DNA of 42,119 nucleotides from Elusimicrobiota bacterium (GTDB taxonomy: Bacteria > Elusimicrobiota > Elusimicrobia > UBA1565 > UBA9628), in assembly GCA_027452025.1 (NCBI GenBank), contig DAIDHI010000098.1:1-42119 (forward strand). The letters run 5' to 3'. How positions within the stretch are numbered: the first letter of the stretch is position 1; each line of letters opens with the position of its first letter. The notes beneath the pieces were generated by a model. That model made no database searches. It saw nothing but the letters and a program-made list of their open reading frames with translations, and was not told where the DNA came from. A program made the translations under genes and the position numbers. This document shows positions 8,438-16,269 of the stretch, in pieces.

Positions 8438-9661
8438 ATGCCCGCGTCAGTCCCCCAAGCGGCGCGCGTCTACACCGTCGCCGAGCTCAACGAGACGATC
8501 CACGAGCTCTTGGAAGCCTCCTTCGGAGAAGTCTGGGTCGAGGGCGAGATCTCCAACTGCCGCGCCTACCCCTCCGGCCACACCTATTTCACGCTGAAGG
8601 ACGCGCAGGCGCAAATCTCCGCCGTGCTCTTCAAGGGCGCGGCCTGGGGCCTCAAGTTCAAGCCGGCCGACGGGCTCAAGGTGCTGGCCCGCGGCCGCGT
8701 TTCCTCTTACGTGAAGCGCGGCGACGTCCAGCTCGTCGTCTCGTCTTTGGAGCCGCGGGAAAAGGGCGCCCTGCAGCTGGCCTTCGAGCAGCTCAAGGCC
8801 CGCCTGGAGAAAGAGGGCCTCTTCGACGCCGCGCGCAAGCGTCCCCTGCCGCCCTACCCCGAGCGCGTGGGGGTCGTCACCTCCCTGCACGGGGCCGCCA
8901 TCCGCGACATCCTGTCGGTGCTGCGCAGGCGCTGGAGCGGCCTGGAGATCCTCATCCATCCCGTCGCCGTCCAGGGAGACGCCGCGAAAGACGAGATCGC
9001 CGCGGCCATCGAGGCCTTCAACCGGGACTTTCCGCAGACCGACGTGCTGCTGGTCGGCCGGGGCGGCGGCTCGCTCGAGGACCTGTGGGCCTTCAACGAG
9101 GAGGTCGTGGCGCGGGCCATCGCCGCTTCGAGGATCCCGGTCATCTCCTGCGTGGGCCACGAGACCGATTTCACGATCGCCGACTTCGTGGCCGACCAGC
9201 GCGCGCCCACGCCCTCGGCGGCGGCGGAGCTGGCCGTGCCGGACCGCCGCGCCGTGCTCTCCGAGATCGCCGGCTCCTACGACGGGATGCTTTCCTGCCT
9301 GCGGCGCAAGCTCCAGCGCCTGGAAGAGCGCCTCGCCGCGGCCGCGCGCCATCCGCTGCTGCAAAGCCCGCGCCGCGTCTACGAGGAGCGCTCGCGCCGC
9401 GTCGACGAGCTGGCCGCGCGGCTTGCCGAGCTCATCGGCCAGAAGCTCATCCACGCGACCAAGGACCTGGCTCTTCAAGCGCAGCGGCTCGACGCCTTCT
9501 CTCCGCTCAAGGTGCTGGCGCGCGGCTACGCGATCGCCGAGAAGGCCGACACCCGGCAGATCGTGCGCTCGTCCAGGCAGGCGAAGCCGGGCGAGCTTCT
9601 GCGGCTGCGTCTGCGCGAGGGCAGCCTGCTTTGCGAGGTGAAGAGTGACGAAAACCGCTAA
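8438..9661 (+). CDS. xseA: Exodeoxyribonuclease VII large subunit
   Basis: This is the catalytic subunit of ExoVII, which degrades single-stranded DNA from both ends. At 407 residues it is a little shorter than the E. coli protein (456). The N-terminal OB fold spans about 10-105 (VWVEGEISNCRAYPSGHTYF). The catalytic core includes VGVVTSLHGAAIRDIL, DVLLVGRGGGSLEDLWAFNE and the conserved SCVGHETDFTIADFVADQRAPTPS-type region. A helical region that carries the XseB subunits follows, and a C-terminal segment (VLARGYAIAEK) closes the protein. It overlaps xseB by 17 nt. Confidence 0.96.
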   Translation: MPASVPQAARVYTVAELNETIHELLEASFGEVWVEGEISNCRAYPSGHTYFTLKDAQAQISAVLFKGAAWGLKFKPADGLKVLARGRVSSYVKRGDVQLVVSSLEPREKGALQLAFEQLKARLEKEGLFDAARKRPLPPYPERVGVVTSLHGAAIRDILSVLRRRWSGLEILIHPVAVQGDAAKDEIAAAIEAFNRDFPQTDVLLVGRGGGSLEDLWAFNEEVVARAIAASRIPVISCVGHETDFTIADFVADQRAPTPSAAAELAVPDRRAVLSEIAGSYDGMLSCLRRKLQRLEERLAAAARHPLLQSPRRVYEERSRRVDELAARLAELIGQKLIHATKDLALQAQRLDAFSPLKVLARGYAIAEKADTRQIVRSSRQAKPGELLRLRLREGSLLCEVKSDENR

Positions 9662-9878
9662 GAAGGAGTCGTTCGAGCAGTCCCTGGACGCGCTCGAGGA
9701 GCTCGTGCGCGAGCTCGAGTCCGGAGACAAGAGCCTGGAGGAGAGCCTGGCGCTCTTCGAAAAGGGCGTGACGCTGTCGCAGGACCTCTCGCGCCGGCTC
9801 GAGGAGGCCCGCCACAAAGTCGAGGTGCTGGCCAAGGAGAACGGCAAGCTGGTCAAAAAGCCCCTGGATGGCGAGTAA
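9645..9878 (+). CDS. xseB: Exodeoxyribonuclease VII small subunit
   Basis: This 77-residue all-helical protein of normal XseB length carries the family core FEQSLDALEELVRELESGD, then SLEESLALFEKGVTLSQ. Several copies bind along each XseA to make active ExoVII. The GTG start at 9645 lies within the end of xseA, and the ATG of the following gene lies inside its last codons, so the three genes form a tightly overlapping series. Confidence 0.95.
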   Translation: MTKTAKKESFEQSLDALEELVRELESGDKSLEESLALFEKGVTLSQDLSRRLEEARHKVEVLAKENGKLVKKPLDGE

Positions 9879-10992
9879 CGAGTCCAAGCGCCTTCTCTCT
9901 CTCGATATCCTCCGCGGCCTGACGATCGCGGGGATGATCGTCGTCAATTCCCCGGGCCTCGACGAAACCTACACCTGGGTCGCCCACGCCGACTGGAACG
10001 GCTGGACGCCGGCCGACCTGGTCTTTCCCTCCTTCCTGGTCATCATGGGCATCTCGCTGGTCATCTCCTTCGGCCGGCGGCGCGAGCGCGGGGAGTCGGT
10101 CAACGCCATGCTGTGGCAGGTCGTGCGGCGCACCTTCATCATCTTCGCCTTCGGCCTCATCGAATCGGCCGTCTTCTACGACTTCACCTCGATCCACGAT
10201 TTCCGCGTCCTGGGCGTGCTCCAGCGCATCGCGCTCTGCTATTTCGCCTGCTCGCTGCTCTACCTCTTCGCGGGCTGGGAGGCTCAAGCCGGGATCATGG
10301 CCGCCCTGCTGCTCGGCTACTGGGCCCTCCTGACCCGCGTGCCCGTGCCGGGCTACGGCCGAGGCAATCTCACCGCCGACGGCAACCTGGCCTCGTATCT
10401 GGACCGGCGCATCCTCGGCGCGCAGCACATGATGAACTCCGTCGAGGACCCGGAGGGGGTGCTTTCCACCCTGCCCGCGATCGCGACCTCCCTGATGGGC
10501 GTGCTCGCCGGCCATTGGATCCGGGGACGCCGCGGCAAGCGCCGGAAAGTCGAGCTGCTCTTGGCCGCCGGCGCCGCCTCGACCGCCGCCGGCTGGCTGT
10601 GGGGCATCTCCTTCCCGCTCAACAAGCACATCTGGACGAGCTCCTTCGTGCTCTTCACGGGCGGCATCGCCCTCCTGGGCCTCGGGCTGTGCTACGCCTT
10701 CCTCGACGACGACCGGGGCTGGAAAGCGTGGCTCGCTCGGCCGCTGGAAGTGTTCGGGCGAAATCCGCTCATCGCGTATTTCGCCTCGGGGCTGTTCTAC
10801 GGCGTCCAGGAGTTCGTCCCGATGCGCGTCCAAGGCGCGCAGGGAAACCTCAAGCTCTGGCTGACCTATACGCTCTTCGCGCCCTGGCTTTCGCCGCGCA
10901 GCGCCTCGCTGGCCTACGCCCTGGCCTACACCGGCGTCTGCCTGGGCCTGATGGCCATACTGTATCGCAAAAGAATCTTCGTGAAAATCTGA
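9868..10992 (+). CDS. NagX/HGSNAT-like membrane acyltransferase
   Basis: This is a 374-residue polytopic membrane protein with about 10-11 hydrophobic helices. The N-terminus RLLSLDILRGLTIAGMIVVN followed by LVFPSFLVIMGISLVISF is the signature of the heparan-alpha-glucosaminide N-acetyltransferase-like family (DUF5009/DUF1624, NagX in bacteria). FRVLGVLQRIALCY and FGRNPLIAYFASGLFYG are further family motifs. Members are thought to move acetyl groups across the inner membrane onto amino sugars, and bacterial ones often accompany GlcNAc uptake genes, which are absent here. The start codon lies inside xseB, so it is co-transcribed with xseAB. Its real acceptor is unknown. Confidence 0.88.
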   Translation: MASNESKRLLSLDILRGLTIAGMIVVNSPGLDETYTWVAHADWNGWTPADLVFPSFLVIMGISLVISFGRRRERGESVNAMLWQVVRRTFIIFAFGLIESAVFYDFTSIHDFRVLGVLQRIALCYFACSLLYLFAGWEAQAGIMAALLLGYWALLTRVPVPGYGRGNLTADGNLASYLDRRILGAQHMMNSVEDPEGVLSTLPAIATSLMGVLAGHWIRGRRGKRRKVELLLAAGAASTAAGWLWGISFPLNKHIWTSSFVLFTGGIALLGLGLCYAFLDDDRGWKAWLARPLEVFGRNPLIAYFASGLFYGVQEFVPMRVQGAQGNLKLWLTYTLFAPWLSPRSASLAYALAYTGVCLGLMAILYRKRIFVKI

Positions 10993-11016
10993 CGGGGCCC
11001 GCCGCGCCCGCGCGAT

Positions 11017-11022
11017 TATAAT
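11017..11022 (+). promoter_or_regulatory. Consensus -10 box TATAAT, leaderless geometry
   Basis: A perfect TATAAT ends 6 nt before the ATG at 11029. The surrounding sequence is extremely GC-rich, so this AT island stands out. No -35 is clear and no Shine-Dalgarno lies between it and the ATG. Confidence 0.6.
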
Positions 11023-11028
11023 GACTCC

Positions 11029-11580
11029 ATGCCGGCCGCAGCCCTCGTCCTTCTGCTCTGGCTTCCGGCGCGCGCCGCGGAGACGCCCGCCGACGGCGCG
11101 CCGTCCCTCGTCGGCGAGAACCCCGCCCCCCGGCAGCGCCCCGCCCGCAGCATGATCGATCTCATCGGGCTCGCCGTCGCCCAGGGCATCGACGAGAACA
11201 TCAACCCCGACGTCGCCCAGCTCCTCGGCCTGCGCCGCGACCTGCGCACGCGGCGGCTCGCCTATCAAGGGGCCCAGACGCCGGACCACCTCGACCGCGC
11301 CTTCAAGATCGCCTACCGGCAGGACCCCCACGGCGAGGTCCACCCTCTCTGCGTCCTGCTCGAGGTCACCCGCGTCTCGCTGCGCGACTCCATGAAATAC
11401 ATCCAGCGCTGCGTGCTCAAGCTCTCCGTCGACGGCAAGCTTGAGGGCGCGGCCTTCGAGGAGGGGACCTTCGGCAAGATCGAGCGCCGCGCCGTGCCCC
11501 TCGAGAAAGTGCAAAAGCTTTATAAGGACGAGGTCAGCTTCTGGCGCTTCACCTCGCCCACGCTGGAGGCCGCGCGCTGA
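11029..11580 (+). CDS. Small exported protein of unknown function
   Basis: This is a 183-residue protein with a short N-terminal signal sequence (hydrophobic AALVLLLWLP, then an ARAAE cleavage-like site). The mature part is mixed polar, with no recognised domain. It has two cysteines (HPLCVLL, YIQRCVLK), which could form a disulfide after export, and an aromatic C-terminus (VSFWRFTSP). It sits alone after the NagX-like gene, with its own -10 box, and runs into the pseudouridine synthase gene 17 nt later. I do not recognise the family. Confidence 0.75.
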   Translation: MPAAALVLLLWLPARAAETPADGAPSLVGENPAPRQRPARSMIDLIGLAVAQGIDENINPDVAQLLGLRRDLRTRRLAYQGAQTPDHLDRAFKIAYRQDPHGEVHPLCVLLEVTRVSLRDSMKYIQRCVLKLSVDGKLEGAAFEEGTFGKIERRAVPLEKVQKLYKDEVSFWRFTSPTLEAAR

Positions 11581-11597
11581 GCACGCCGGACGGGTGG

Positions 11598-12518
11598 GTG
11601 GACGTGCCCTTCGAGGTCCAAAAGCCGCAAGACGGCTGGCGGCTGGACGCCTTCCTCGCCGCGCGCCTGCGCGGCTACTCCCGCAGCCGGGTGCAGGCGC
11701 TCATCCGCGACGGGCTCGTGCTGCGGGCCGGCGGAAAGGTCAAGGCTTCCGCGCCCGTGCGCGCCGGGCAGTCCGTCGTCATCCGCTACCCGCGGCGGCC
11801 GGAGCCCCCGCCCGCCGCGTTGAGCCTGACGATCCTCCACGAGGACGAGGCGCTGCTCGCCGTGGACAAGCCGGCCGGGGTCTTGAGCCACCCGACCGAC
11901 AAGATCGTGGCCAACGCCGTGACCTCCCTTTTGCGCGCGCAGCGCCCGGAGCTCTCGCCGCGGCTGGCCCACCGGCTCGACCGCGAGACCAGCGGGGTGC
12001 TGCTGCTGGCCAAGACGGCGGAGGCGGCGCGGCGGCTCAACTTGCAGTTCCTCGCTCGCGAGGTCCGCAAGGAATACCTGGCCGTCGTCCACGGCCGCGT
12101 CGAGTGGCGGCGCCGCCTCGTCGAAGCGCCCATCGGCCGCGAGGGCGGCGCCGTCAAGGTGCGGCAGGCGGCGGGGCGGGGCCAGGCCGCGGCCACGGAA
12201 TTCGAGCGCCGGGCGGCCGGCGAGCGCTTCTCGCTGGTCGTGGCGCGCCCGCGCACGGGCCGCCTCCACCAGATCCGCGTGCACCTGGCCCACGTCGGCC
12301 ATCCCGTCGTCGGCGACAAGCTCTACACCGAAGGCGGCGTCTATTACCTCAAGGCCGTGGCGCACTCCCTGACGGCGGACGATCTCGCCGCCCTGGGCGC
12401 CGAGCGCCAGCTCCTGCACGCCTGGTCGCTGTCCCTGGCCCATCCCCTCTCCGGAGCGCCCCTGCGCCTGGAAGCGCCCATACCCGCCGACTTTAAGCCT
12501 TTCCTGAGCCTTTTCTGA
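11598..12518 (+). CDS. RluA/RluD-family 23S rRNA pseudouridine synthase
   Basis: This 306-residue enzyme isomerises uridine to pseudouridine in structured RNA. An N-terminal S4 RNA-binding domain (about 14-60, WRLDAFLAARL then SRVQALIRDGLV) precedes the catalytic domain. Its motif is AHRLDRETSGVLLLAKT, with catalytic Asp 128. Further family motifs are HEDEALLAVDKPAGVLSHP, TGRLHQIRVHLAHVGHPVVGD and LLHAWSLSLAHP. Domain order matches RluD/RluC; the target uridines cannot be inferred. The start is taken as GTG at 11598. Confidence 0.93.
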   Translation: MDVPFEVQKPQDGWRLDAFLAARLRGYSRSRVQALIRDGLVLRAGGKVKASAPVRAGQSVVIRYPRRPEPPPAALSLTILHEDEALLAVDKPAGVLSHPTDKIVANAVTSLLRAQRPELSPRLAHRLDRETSGVLLLAKTAEAARRLNLQFLAREVRKEYLAVVHGRVEWRRRLVEAPIGREGGAVKVRQAAGRGQAAATEFERRAAGERFSLVVARPRTGRLHQIRVHLAHVGHPVVGDKLYTEGGVYYLKAVAHSLTADDLAALGAERQLLHAWSLSLAHPLSGAPLRLEAPIPADFKPFLSLF

Positions 12519-12564
12519 TTCCCGCGCGGTAAACTTAAGCTGCACCTGCAGAAAGGAGGGCAAC

Positions 12565-12879
12565 ATGGATATGCTCTCGACCGCGCTCAACCGCATCTTC
12601 GGGCTCGTCAACGCCAGCGTGCAGGACGCCACCAACCTGCTCAACGCGCTCAAGACCGGCAGCCTCAGCGTGGATGACCTGGACAAATGGTATCGCCGGC
12701 GGCGCTCGCAAGGGCTGGAGACGCTCGACGAGCTCGGAAACCAGATCCAGGAGCTTCGCGAGCAGGCGATGCGGCAGGCGGGCATGCGCCAGGGCCGCCG
12801 GCGACGGCGGCGCCCGTCGGCGAGCGCGCGCCGCTCCAGCGGCCTGCGCCGCCGCGCCGGACGCCGCGCGGCGCGCTAG
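12565..12879 (+). CDS. Small protein with helical head and Arg-rich tail
   Basis: This is a 104-residue protein of unrecognised family. Residues 1-70 are amphipathic helices (LSTALNRIFGLVNASVQDATN, LDELGNQIQELREQAMRQAG). The last 30 residues are almost only Arg, Ala, Ser and Gly (GRRRRRR, ARRSSGLRRRAGRR), a tail like those of nucleic-acid-binding or histone H1-like proteins. It has the best Shine-Dalgarno in the window (AAAGGAGGG at 12552-12560, 4 nt from ATG), which implies strong translation of a leadered message. Function is unknown; nucleoid or RNA binding is a guess from composition. Confidence 0.75.
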   Translation: MDMLSTALNRIFGLVNASVQDATNLLNALKTGSLSVDDLDKWYRRRRSQGLETLDELGNQIQELREQAMRQAGMRQGRRRRRRPSASARRSSGLRRRAGRRAAR

Positions 12880-12946
12880 CGCCCGTCACGCCCGCGTCAC
12901 GAAACGATGACGGAGGGCCTCGCGCCCCCGTCGAAGTCGCCGCGCC

Positions 12947-12952
12947 TATAAT
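12947..12952 (+). promoter_or_regulatory. Consensus -10 box TATAAT before the 83-aa basic protein gene
   Basis: TATAAT is followed 19 nt later by the ATG at 12972. An AAGGAGG ribosome site (12961-12967) lies between, so this transcript would have a short leader of about a dozen nt. Confidence 0.6.
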
Positions 12953-12971
12953 GAAGGAAGAAGGAGGCATT

Positions 12972-13223
12972 ATGGCGAAGGCGACGAAGAGCTCCAGTCA
13001 CAAGCGCGGCGCGCGGGCGCACGCCCGGCGCGGCCACGGCAAGAGGACTCGCCCGTCCACGGGACTGGGCCGCGACGAGATGTCCCGCTCGAGCCGCGAG
13101 GCCGCGAAGGCTCGCGAGGAAAGCACCGTCGAGGCCGGCTTCGAGGAGCGGCGCGAGGAAGAGGAAGGGCGGGACTACGGGGCCGTCGACGAGGACTACC
13201 AGGCTCCGGGCGCCGGAGCTTGA
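12972..13223 (+). CDS. Small charge-segregated protein, unknown
   Basis: This is an 83-residue protein with a basic first half (SSSHKRGARAHARRGHGKRT) and an acidic second half (ESTVEAGFEERREEEEGRDY). It is probably largely disordered. Its own TATAAT and AAGGAGG ribosome site support it as real despite the low complexity. Together with the preceding gene it makes a pair of small nucleic-acid-binding-like proteins; no family is recognised. Its TGA stop lies in the loop of a perfect 8-bp hairpin (13212-13238). Confidence 0.7.
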   Translation: MAKATKSSSHKRGARAHARRGHGKRTRPSTGLGRDEMSRSSREAAKAREESTVEAGFEERREEEEGRDYGAVDEDYQAPGAGA

Positions 13224-13292
13224 GCTTCGTGCTCCGGCTTAGGTCCTAGGGCCTTGCCCCCGCTAGGACTTCCAACGCGGGCCGCCGGCCCG
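13212..13292 (+). repeat. Cluster of three consecutive hairpins
   Basis: Hairpin 1: GCCGGAGC (13212-13219) with GCTCCGGC (13231-13238), 11-nt loop holding the TGA stop of the upstream gene. Hairpin 2: GTCCTAG (13243-13249) with CTAGGAC (13263-13269). Hairpin 3: CGGGCC (13278-13283) with GGCCCG (13287-13292). None has a T run, so they are not classical terminators; transcript end protection or Rho-type termination before the next promoter are possible. Confidence 0.65.
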
Positions 13293-13324
13293 TTGGGCCC
13301 TGACCGAGCCTGAGGAAAAATTCC

Positions 13325-13330
13325 TAGACT
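13325..13330 (+). promoter_or_regulatory. Putative -10 box TAGACT
   Basis: TAGACT ends 5 nt before the GTG start at 13336. It resembles the leaderless arrangement of several other genes here. No clear -35. Confidence 0.35.
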
Positions 13331-13335
13331 GGGGC

Positions 13336-14145
13336 GTGAGAAGACTCGCCCTGGCCGCGCTCATCGCCGGCTCGCCGGCGTGCGCGCGCGCCTCGTTTGA
13401 CGCCGCGGGCGCCGCGGGGCGCATGGGCGCGCTCCTCGAGGGCTCCGGGGCGCCCGGCGCCTGCGGCCGGATGGGCGCCGCGCTGCGCCAGGGCGGCGTT
13501 GCCGGCGCGCCCGCCGAGCTCTCGATCTTCCCCGCGGGGCTATGGGAAGGCCTTTCGGCGCCCTCGTCCCCGACGCTGGCCGCTTTAGCCGCGCGCGAGC
13601 CGGGCCTGGACCCGGCGCAAGTGCGGGAGATCGGCTATCAGGCCGCCGACCCCGTCATGGCCGCGGCGGCCGCGCGCCGCCTGACCGGCCTGGACCTCTT
13701 CAGCGACCCCGCGCTGCGCACGCCGCGCATCTTTTATTTCTCGGCCCGGACGCTCGCCCGGCTCTTCCAGAAGTACGATCTGCGCTCCTTGAACGTCCCC
13801 GCGGGCGTCGACGTCCACGGCCGGCCCTTCCGGATGGACGGCCTCCTCGCCGGCGACGGCCGCGTCGTCATCTTCTACGACCGCAACGACTTCCACTTCG
13901 CCAACCCCTACTACAACGACTTCCATTACGAGGCGGAAAGCCGCGTCGTCTACACCATCCTCGGCGACGCCGATCTGGCCGTCTCCGGCCTCAAGGTCGA
14001 CGCCGCCGTCATCCACCCGCGCATCACCCGCGTCGTCAAGACCTCCGCCCGGCGCATGCTCGTGGAGACCACCTGGGGCGCCCGCGAAAAGCCGCTGTGG
14101 CCGATCACGCTCAGGGCGGACGACGCGCCCGCCTCGGGCCGCTGA
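13336..14145 (+). CDS. Exported protein of unknown function
   Basis: This 269-residue protein begins with a signal-peptide-like stretch (RRLALAALIAGSPACARASF; the cysteine is not in a clear lipobox). The first 120 residues are Ala/Gly-rich. The remainder is more ordered, with an unusual aromatic/Asn segment (IFYDRNDFHFANPYYNDFHY) and a beta-rich end (VVYTILGDADLAVSGLKVD). I do not recognise the family. The GTG start at 13336 follows a -10-like TAGACT. One nt separates its stop from the DUF4139 gene, so the two exported proteins are likely made from one transcript. Confidence 0.72.
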   Translation: MRRLALAALIAGSPACARASFDAAGAAGRMGALLEGSGAPGACGRMGAALRQGGVAGAPAELSIFPAGLWEGLSAPSSPTLAALAAREPGLDPAQVREIGYQAADPVMAAAAARRLTGLDLFSDPALRTPRIFYFSARTLARLFQKYDLRSLNVPAGVDVHGRPFRMDGLLAGDGRVVIFYDRNDFHFANPYYNDFHYEAESRVVYTILGDADLAVSGLKVDAAVIHPRITRVVKTSARRMLVETTWGAREKPLWPITLRADDAPASGR

Positions 14146-14146
14146 G

Positions 14147-15523
14147 ATGCTGCTGTTGCTGGCGCTGCTGGCCCGCCCGGCTCCGGCTCTCGAAGTCACC
14201 GTCTACAACCAGGACCTGGCGCTGATCCAGGACTCGCGCTCCTTCGACCTCAAGAAGGGCGTGTCCGAGGTGTCGTATCCGGGCGTCGCCGCGCGCGCCG
14301 ACGCGGCCAGCGCGCGCCTGGCCTGCGGGGACGGCGTCTCCGTCCTCTCGCAGGAGTTCGACGACGACCTCTCCAGCCCCGACCAGCTCCTCGACCGCTA
14401 CGTCGGCCGCGAGATCGAGCTCGTGCGCTTCGCCGGCGCGGGCGGCGCCAAGCGCGAGACGCTTTCCGGGACGCTCTTGTCGCACGACAACGGCCTCGTC
14501 CTGCGCTCCGGCGGCCGCCTCTACGTCAACCCGCCCGGCACGCCCGCGCTGCCCCCGCTGCCGGGCCTCGCGACCACGCCGGCTCTGCGCTGGAAGCTCT
14601 CCTCGGCCTCCGCCGGCCGTCCCCGCTGCGAGGTCTCCTACCTGACCTCCGGCCTTTCCTGGCAGGCCGACTACGCCGCCGTCCTCGACGCCTCCGGCGA
14701 CCGGCTGGACCTCGACGCCCGGGCCGCGGTCGCCGACGGCGCCGGCGCGGACTACCGGGACGCCGCGCTGCGCCTGGTGGCCGGCAGCGTCCACCGCGCG
14801 CGGGCCGCGCGGCCCTTCCCGCGCCCCGGGATCATGATGATGGCCAAGGCCGCGCCCGGCGTCTCGCAGGCGCCGTTTTCCGAATACCACCTCTATTCCC
14901 TCGCCCGGCCCGTCACGCTGCGGCGGGGGCGGACCACGGAGATCGAGCTCGCGCAGGCCTTTGGCGTGCCGGTGCGCCGGCGCTACGTCTACGAGGGCGC
15001 CACGGCGCGGCCGCAGGGCTTTTCCCCCGACACGCGCTCCGCCGCGGACTTCGGGACGGCCTCCCAAAGCGGCGTCGATGTCTCGCTGACCTTCAAGAAC
15101 GACGCGGCCTCCGGCCTCGGCCTGCCGTTGCCCGCCGGGACGGTGCGCGTCTACCAGAAGGACGCGTCCGGAGAGGCCCGCCTGGCCGGCGAGGATTCGA
15201 TCGGCCACACGGCCAAGGACGAGGAGGCGCGCCTGACGCTCGGGCGGGCCTTCGACCTCGTGGGCGAGCGCGTCCGCACCGATTTTTCCAGCGATGCCGC
15301 GCGCAAGCGCGTCACCGAGTCCTTCCGCATCACCCTGCGCAACCACAAGGACCGCCCGGCGACGGTCGAGGTCGTCGAGCCGATGTACCGCTGGAGCCGG
15401 TGGAAGATCACCCGCGCCTCGCGGGACTGGAAGAAGAAGGACGCGCAGACGATCGTCTTCTCCGTGCCCGTGCCCGCCGACGGCCAGAGCGCGGTCGACT
15501 ACACCGTCCGCTATTCCTGGTAG
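14147..15523 (+). CDS. Exported DUF4139 (MuiA-like) protein
   Basis: This is a 458-residue protein with a signal peptide (LLLLALLARPAPALE) followed directly by EVTVYNQDLALIQDSRSFDL, the usual opening of DUF4139 family proteins. The family-typical region YLTSGLSWQADYAAVLD is near residue 165, and the C-terminal beta-rich half includes SFRITLRNHKDRPATVEVVE and DYTVRYSW. The family is named for the mucoidy inhibitor MuiA, but its biochemical role is unknown. It is shorter than two-domain MuiA proteins and appears to lack a separate N-terminal DUF4140. It is convergent with trmO with two nt between stop codons. Confidence 0.88.
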   Translation: MLLLLALLARPAPALEVTVYNQDLALIQDSRSFDLKKGVSEVSYPGVAARADAASARLACGDGVSVLSQEFDDDLSSPDQLLDRYVGREIELVRFAGAGGAKRETLSGTLLSHDNGLVLRSGGRLYVNPPGTPALPPLPGLATTPALRWKLSSASAGRPRCEVSYLTSGLSWQADYAAVLDASGDRLDLDARAAVADGAGADYRDAALRLVAGSVHRARAARPFPRPGIMMMAKAAPGVSQAPFSEYHLYSLARPVTLRRGRTTEIELAQAFGVPVRRRYVYEGATARPQGFSPDTRSAADFGTASQSGVDVSLTFKNDAASGLGLPLPAGTVRVYQKDASGEARLAGEDSIGHTAKDEEARLTLGRAFDLVGERVRTDFSSDAARKRVTESFRITLRNHKDRPATVEVVEPMYRWSRWKITRASRDWKKKDAQTIVFSVPVPADGQSAVDYTVRYSW

Positions 15524-15525
15524 GC

Positions 15526-16269
15526 CTAGAGCTCCAGCGGCGGCCGGCGCGCCTTCTTGTATTCCTGCGCGGGCTCGACGGCGGAGACGATCGCCCGGCC
15601 GGCCTCGACGCGGAAGAAGACGTCCCAGTCGTGGACGAAGAACTCCAGGGTCTTTCCGGGCGCCCGCTGGCTCTTGTCGCGCGGATTGCGCAGGTCCTGG
15701 CGCAGGACCTCGGAGATCAGGCTCGTCAGGTCGCCGCGGCCTTCCCGGGCCAGGCGCTCCAGCTGCTCCCGCGCCTTCGGCTCGAAGACCACCTCGAAGG
15801 CCTCGTGCTCGACGCTCTCCGTCCAGCCGGCGCGCGCTCCGGACGCCGCGTCGTAGGAGGGCAGGTAGGGCTTGACGTCGATGATGGGCGTGCCGTCGAC
15901 GAGGTCGACGCCGGAAAGATAAAGCGTGTCGCCCTCGACTCGCTCCAGGCGCGCCAGGCTTAGGCCTATCGGGCTTGGCCGGTGCGGCGAGCGCGAGGCG
16001 AAGACCCCCACGGTCTTGCCCTTGAGGCGCGGCGGATGGACGGTGGAGAGAAAGGCCTTGTTGGTGTTGAGGTGGAAGTAGCTCAGCAGCCAAACGTGCG
16101 AGAATTCGCCCAGCCCCTTGAGCGACTGCTCCGGGATGAACTCGGCGCGGATGCGCAGCTTGGCCTTGGAGCTCGGCGCCAGCTGCGGCTGCCTGGGCGT
16201 TCCGAACTTCTCTTTAAAGCAAGACTCCAGGCGGCCGATGGAGACGATGAGCTCGCGGCGGCGGCTCAT
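15526..16269 (-). CDS. trmO: TrmO-like tRNA m6t6A37 methyltransferase (TsaA fold)
   Basis: This is a 247-residue protein. The N-terminal beta-barrel TsaA/YaeB domain shows the family motifs (IPEQSLKGLGEFSHVWLLSY, GVFASRSPHRPSPIGLSL, LYLSGVDLVDGTPIIDVKPY). In E. coli TrmO this fold binds AdoMet and N6-methylates t6A37 in tRNA-Thr. A C-terminal extension of about 75 residues follows, as in YaeB. The start is ATG at 16269, overlapping the EamA stop (ATGA); a longer open frame up to 17124 is only an antisense-frame shadow of the EamA gene. Confidence 0.92.
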   Translation of the reverse strand: MSRRRELIVSIGRLESCFKEKFGTPRQPQLAPSSKAKLRIRAEFIPEQSLKGLGEFSHVWLLSYFHLNTNKAFLSTVHPPRLKGKTVGVFASRSPHRPSPIGLSLARLERVEGDTLYLSGVDLVDGTPIIDVKPYLPSYDAASGARAGWTESVEHEAFEVVFEPKAREQLERLAREGRGDLTSLISEVLRQDLRNPRDKSQRAPGKTLEFFVHDWDVFFRVEAGRAIVSAVEPAQEYKKARRPPLEL

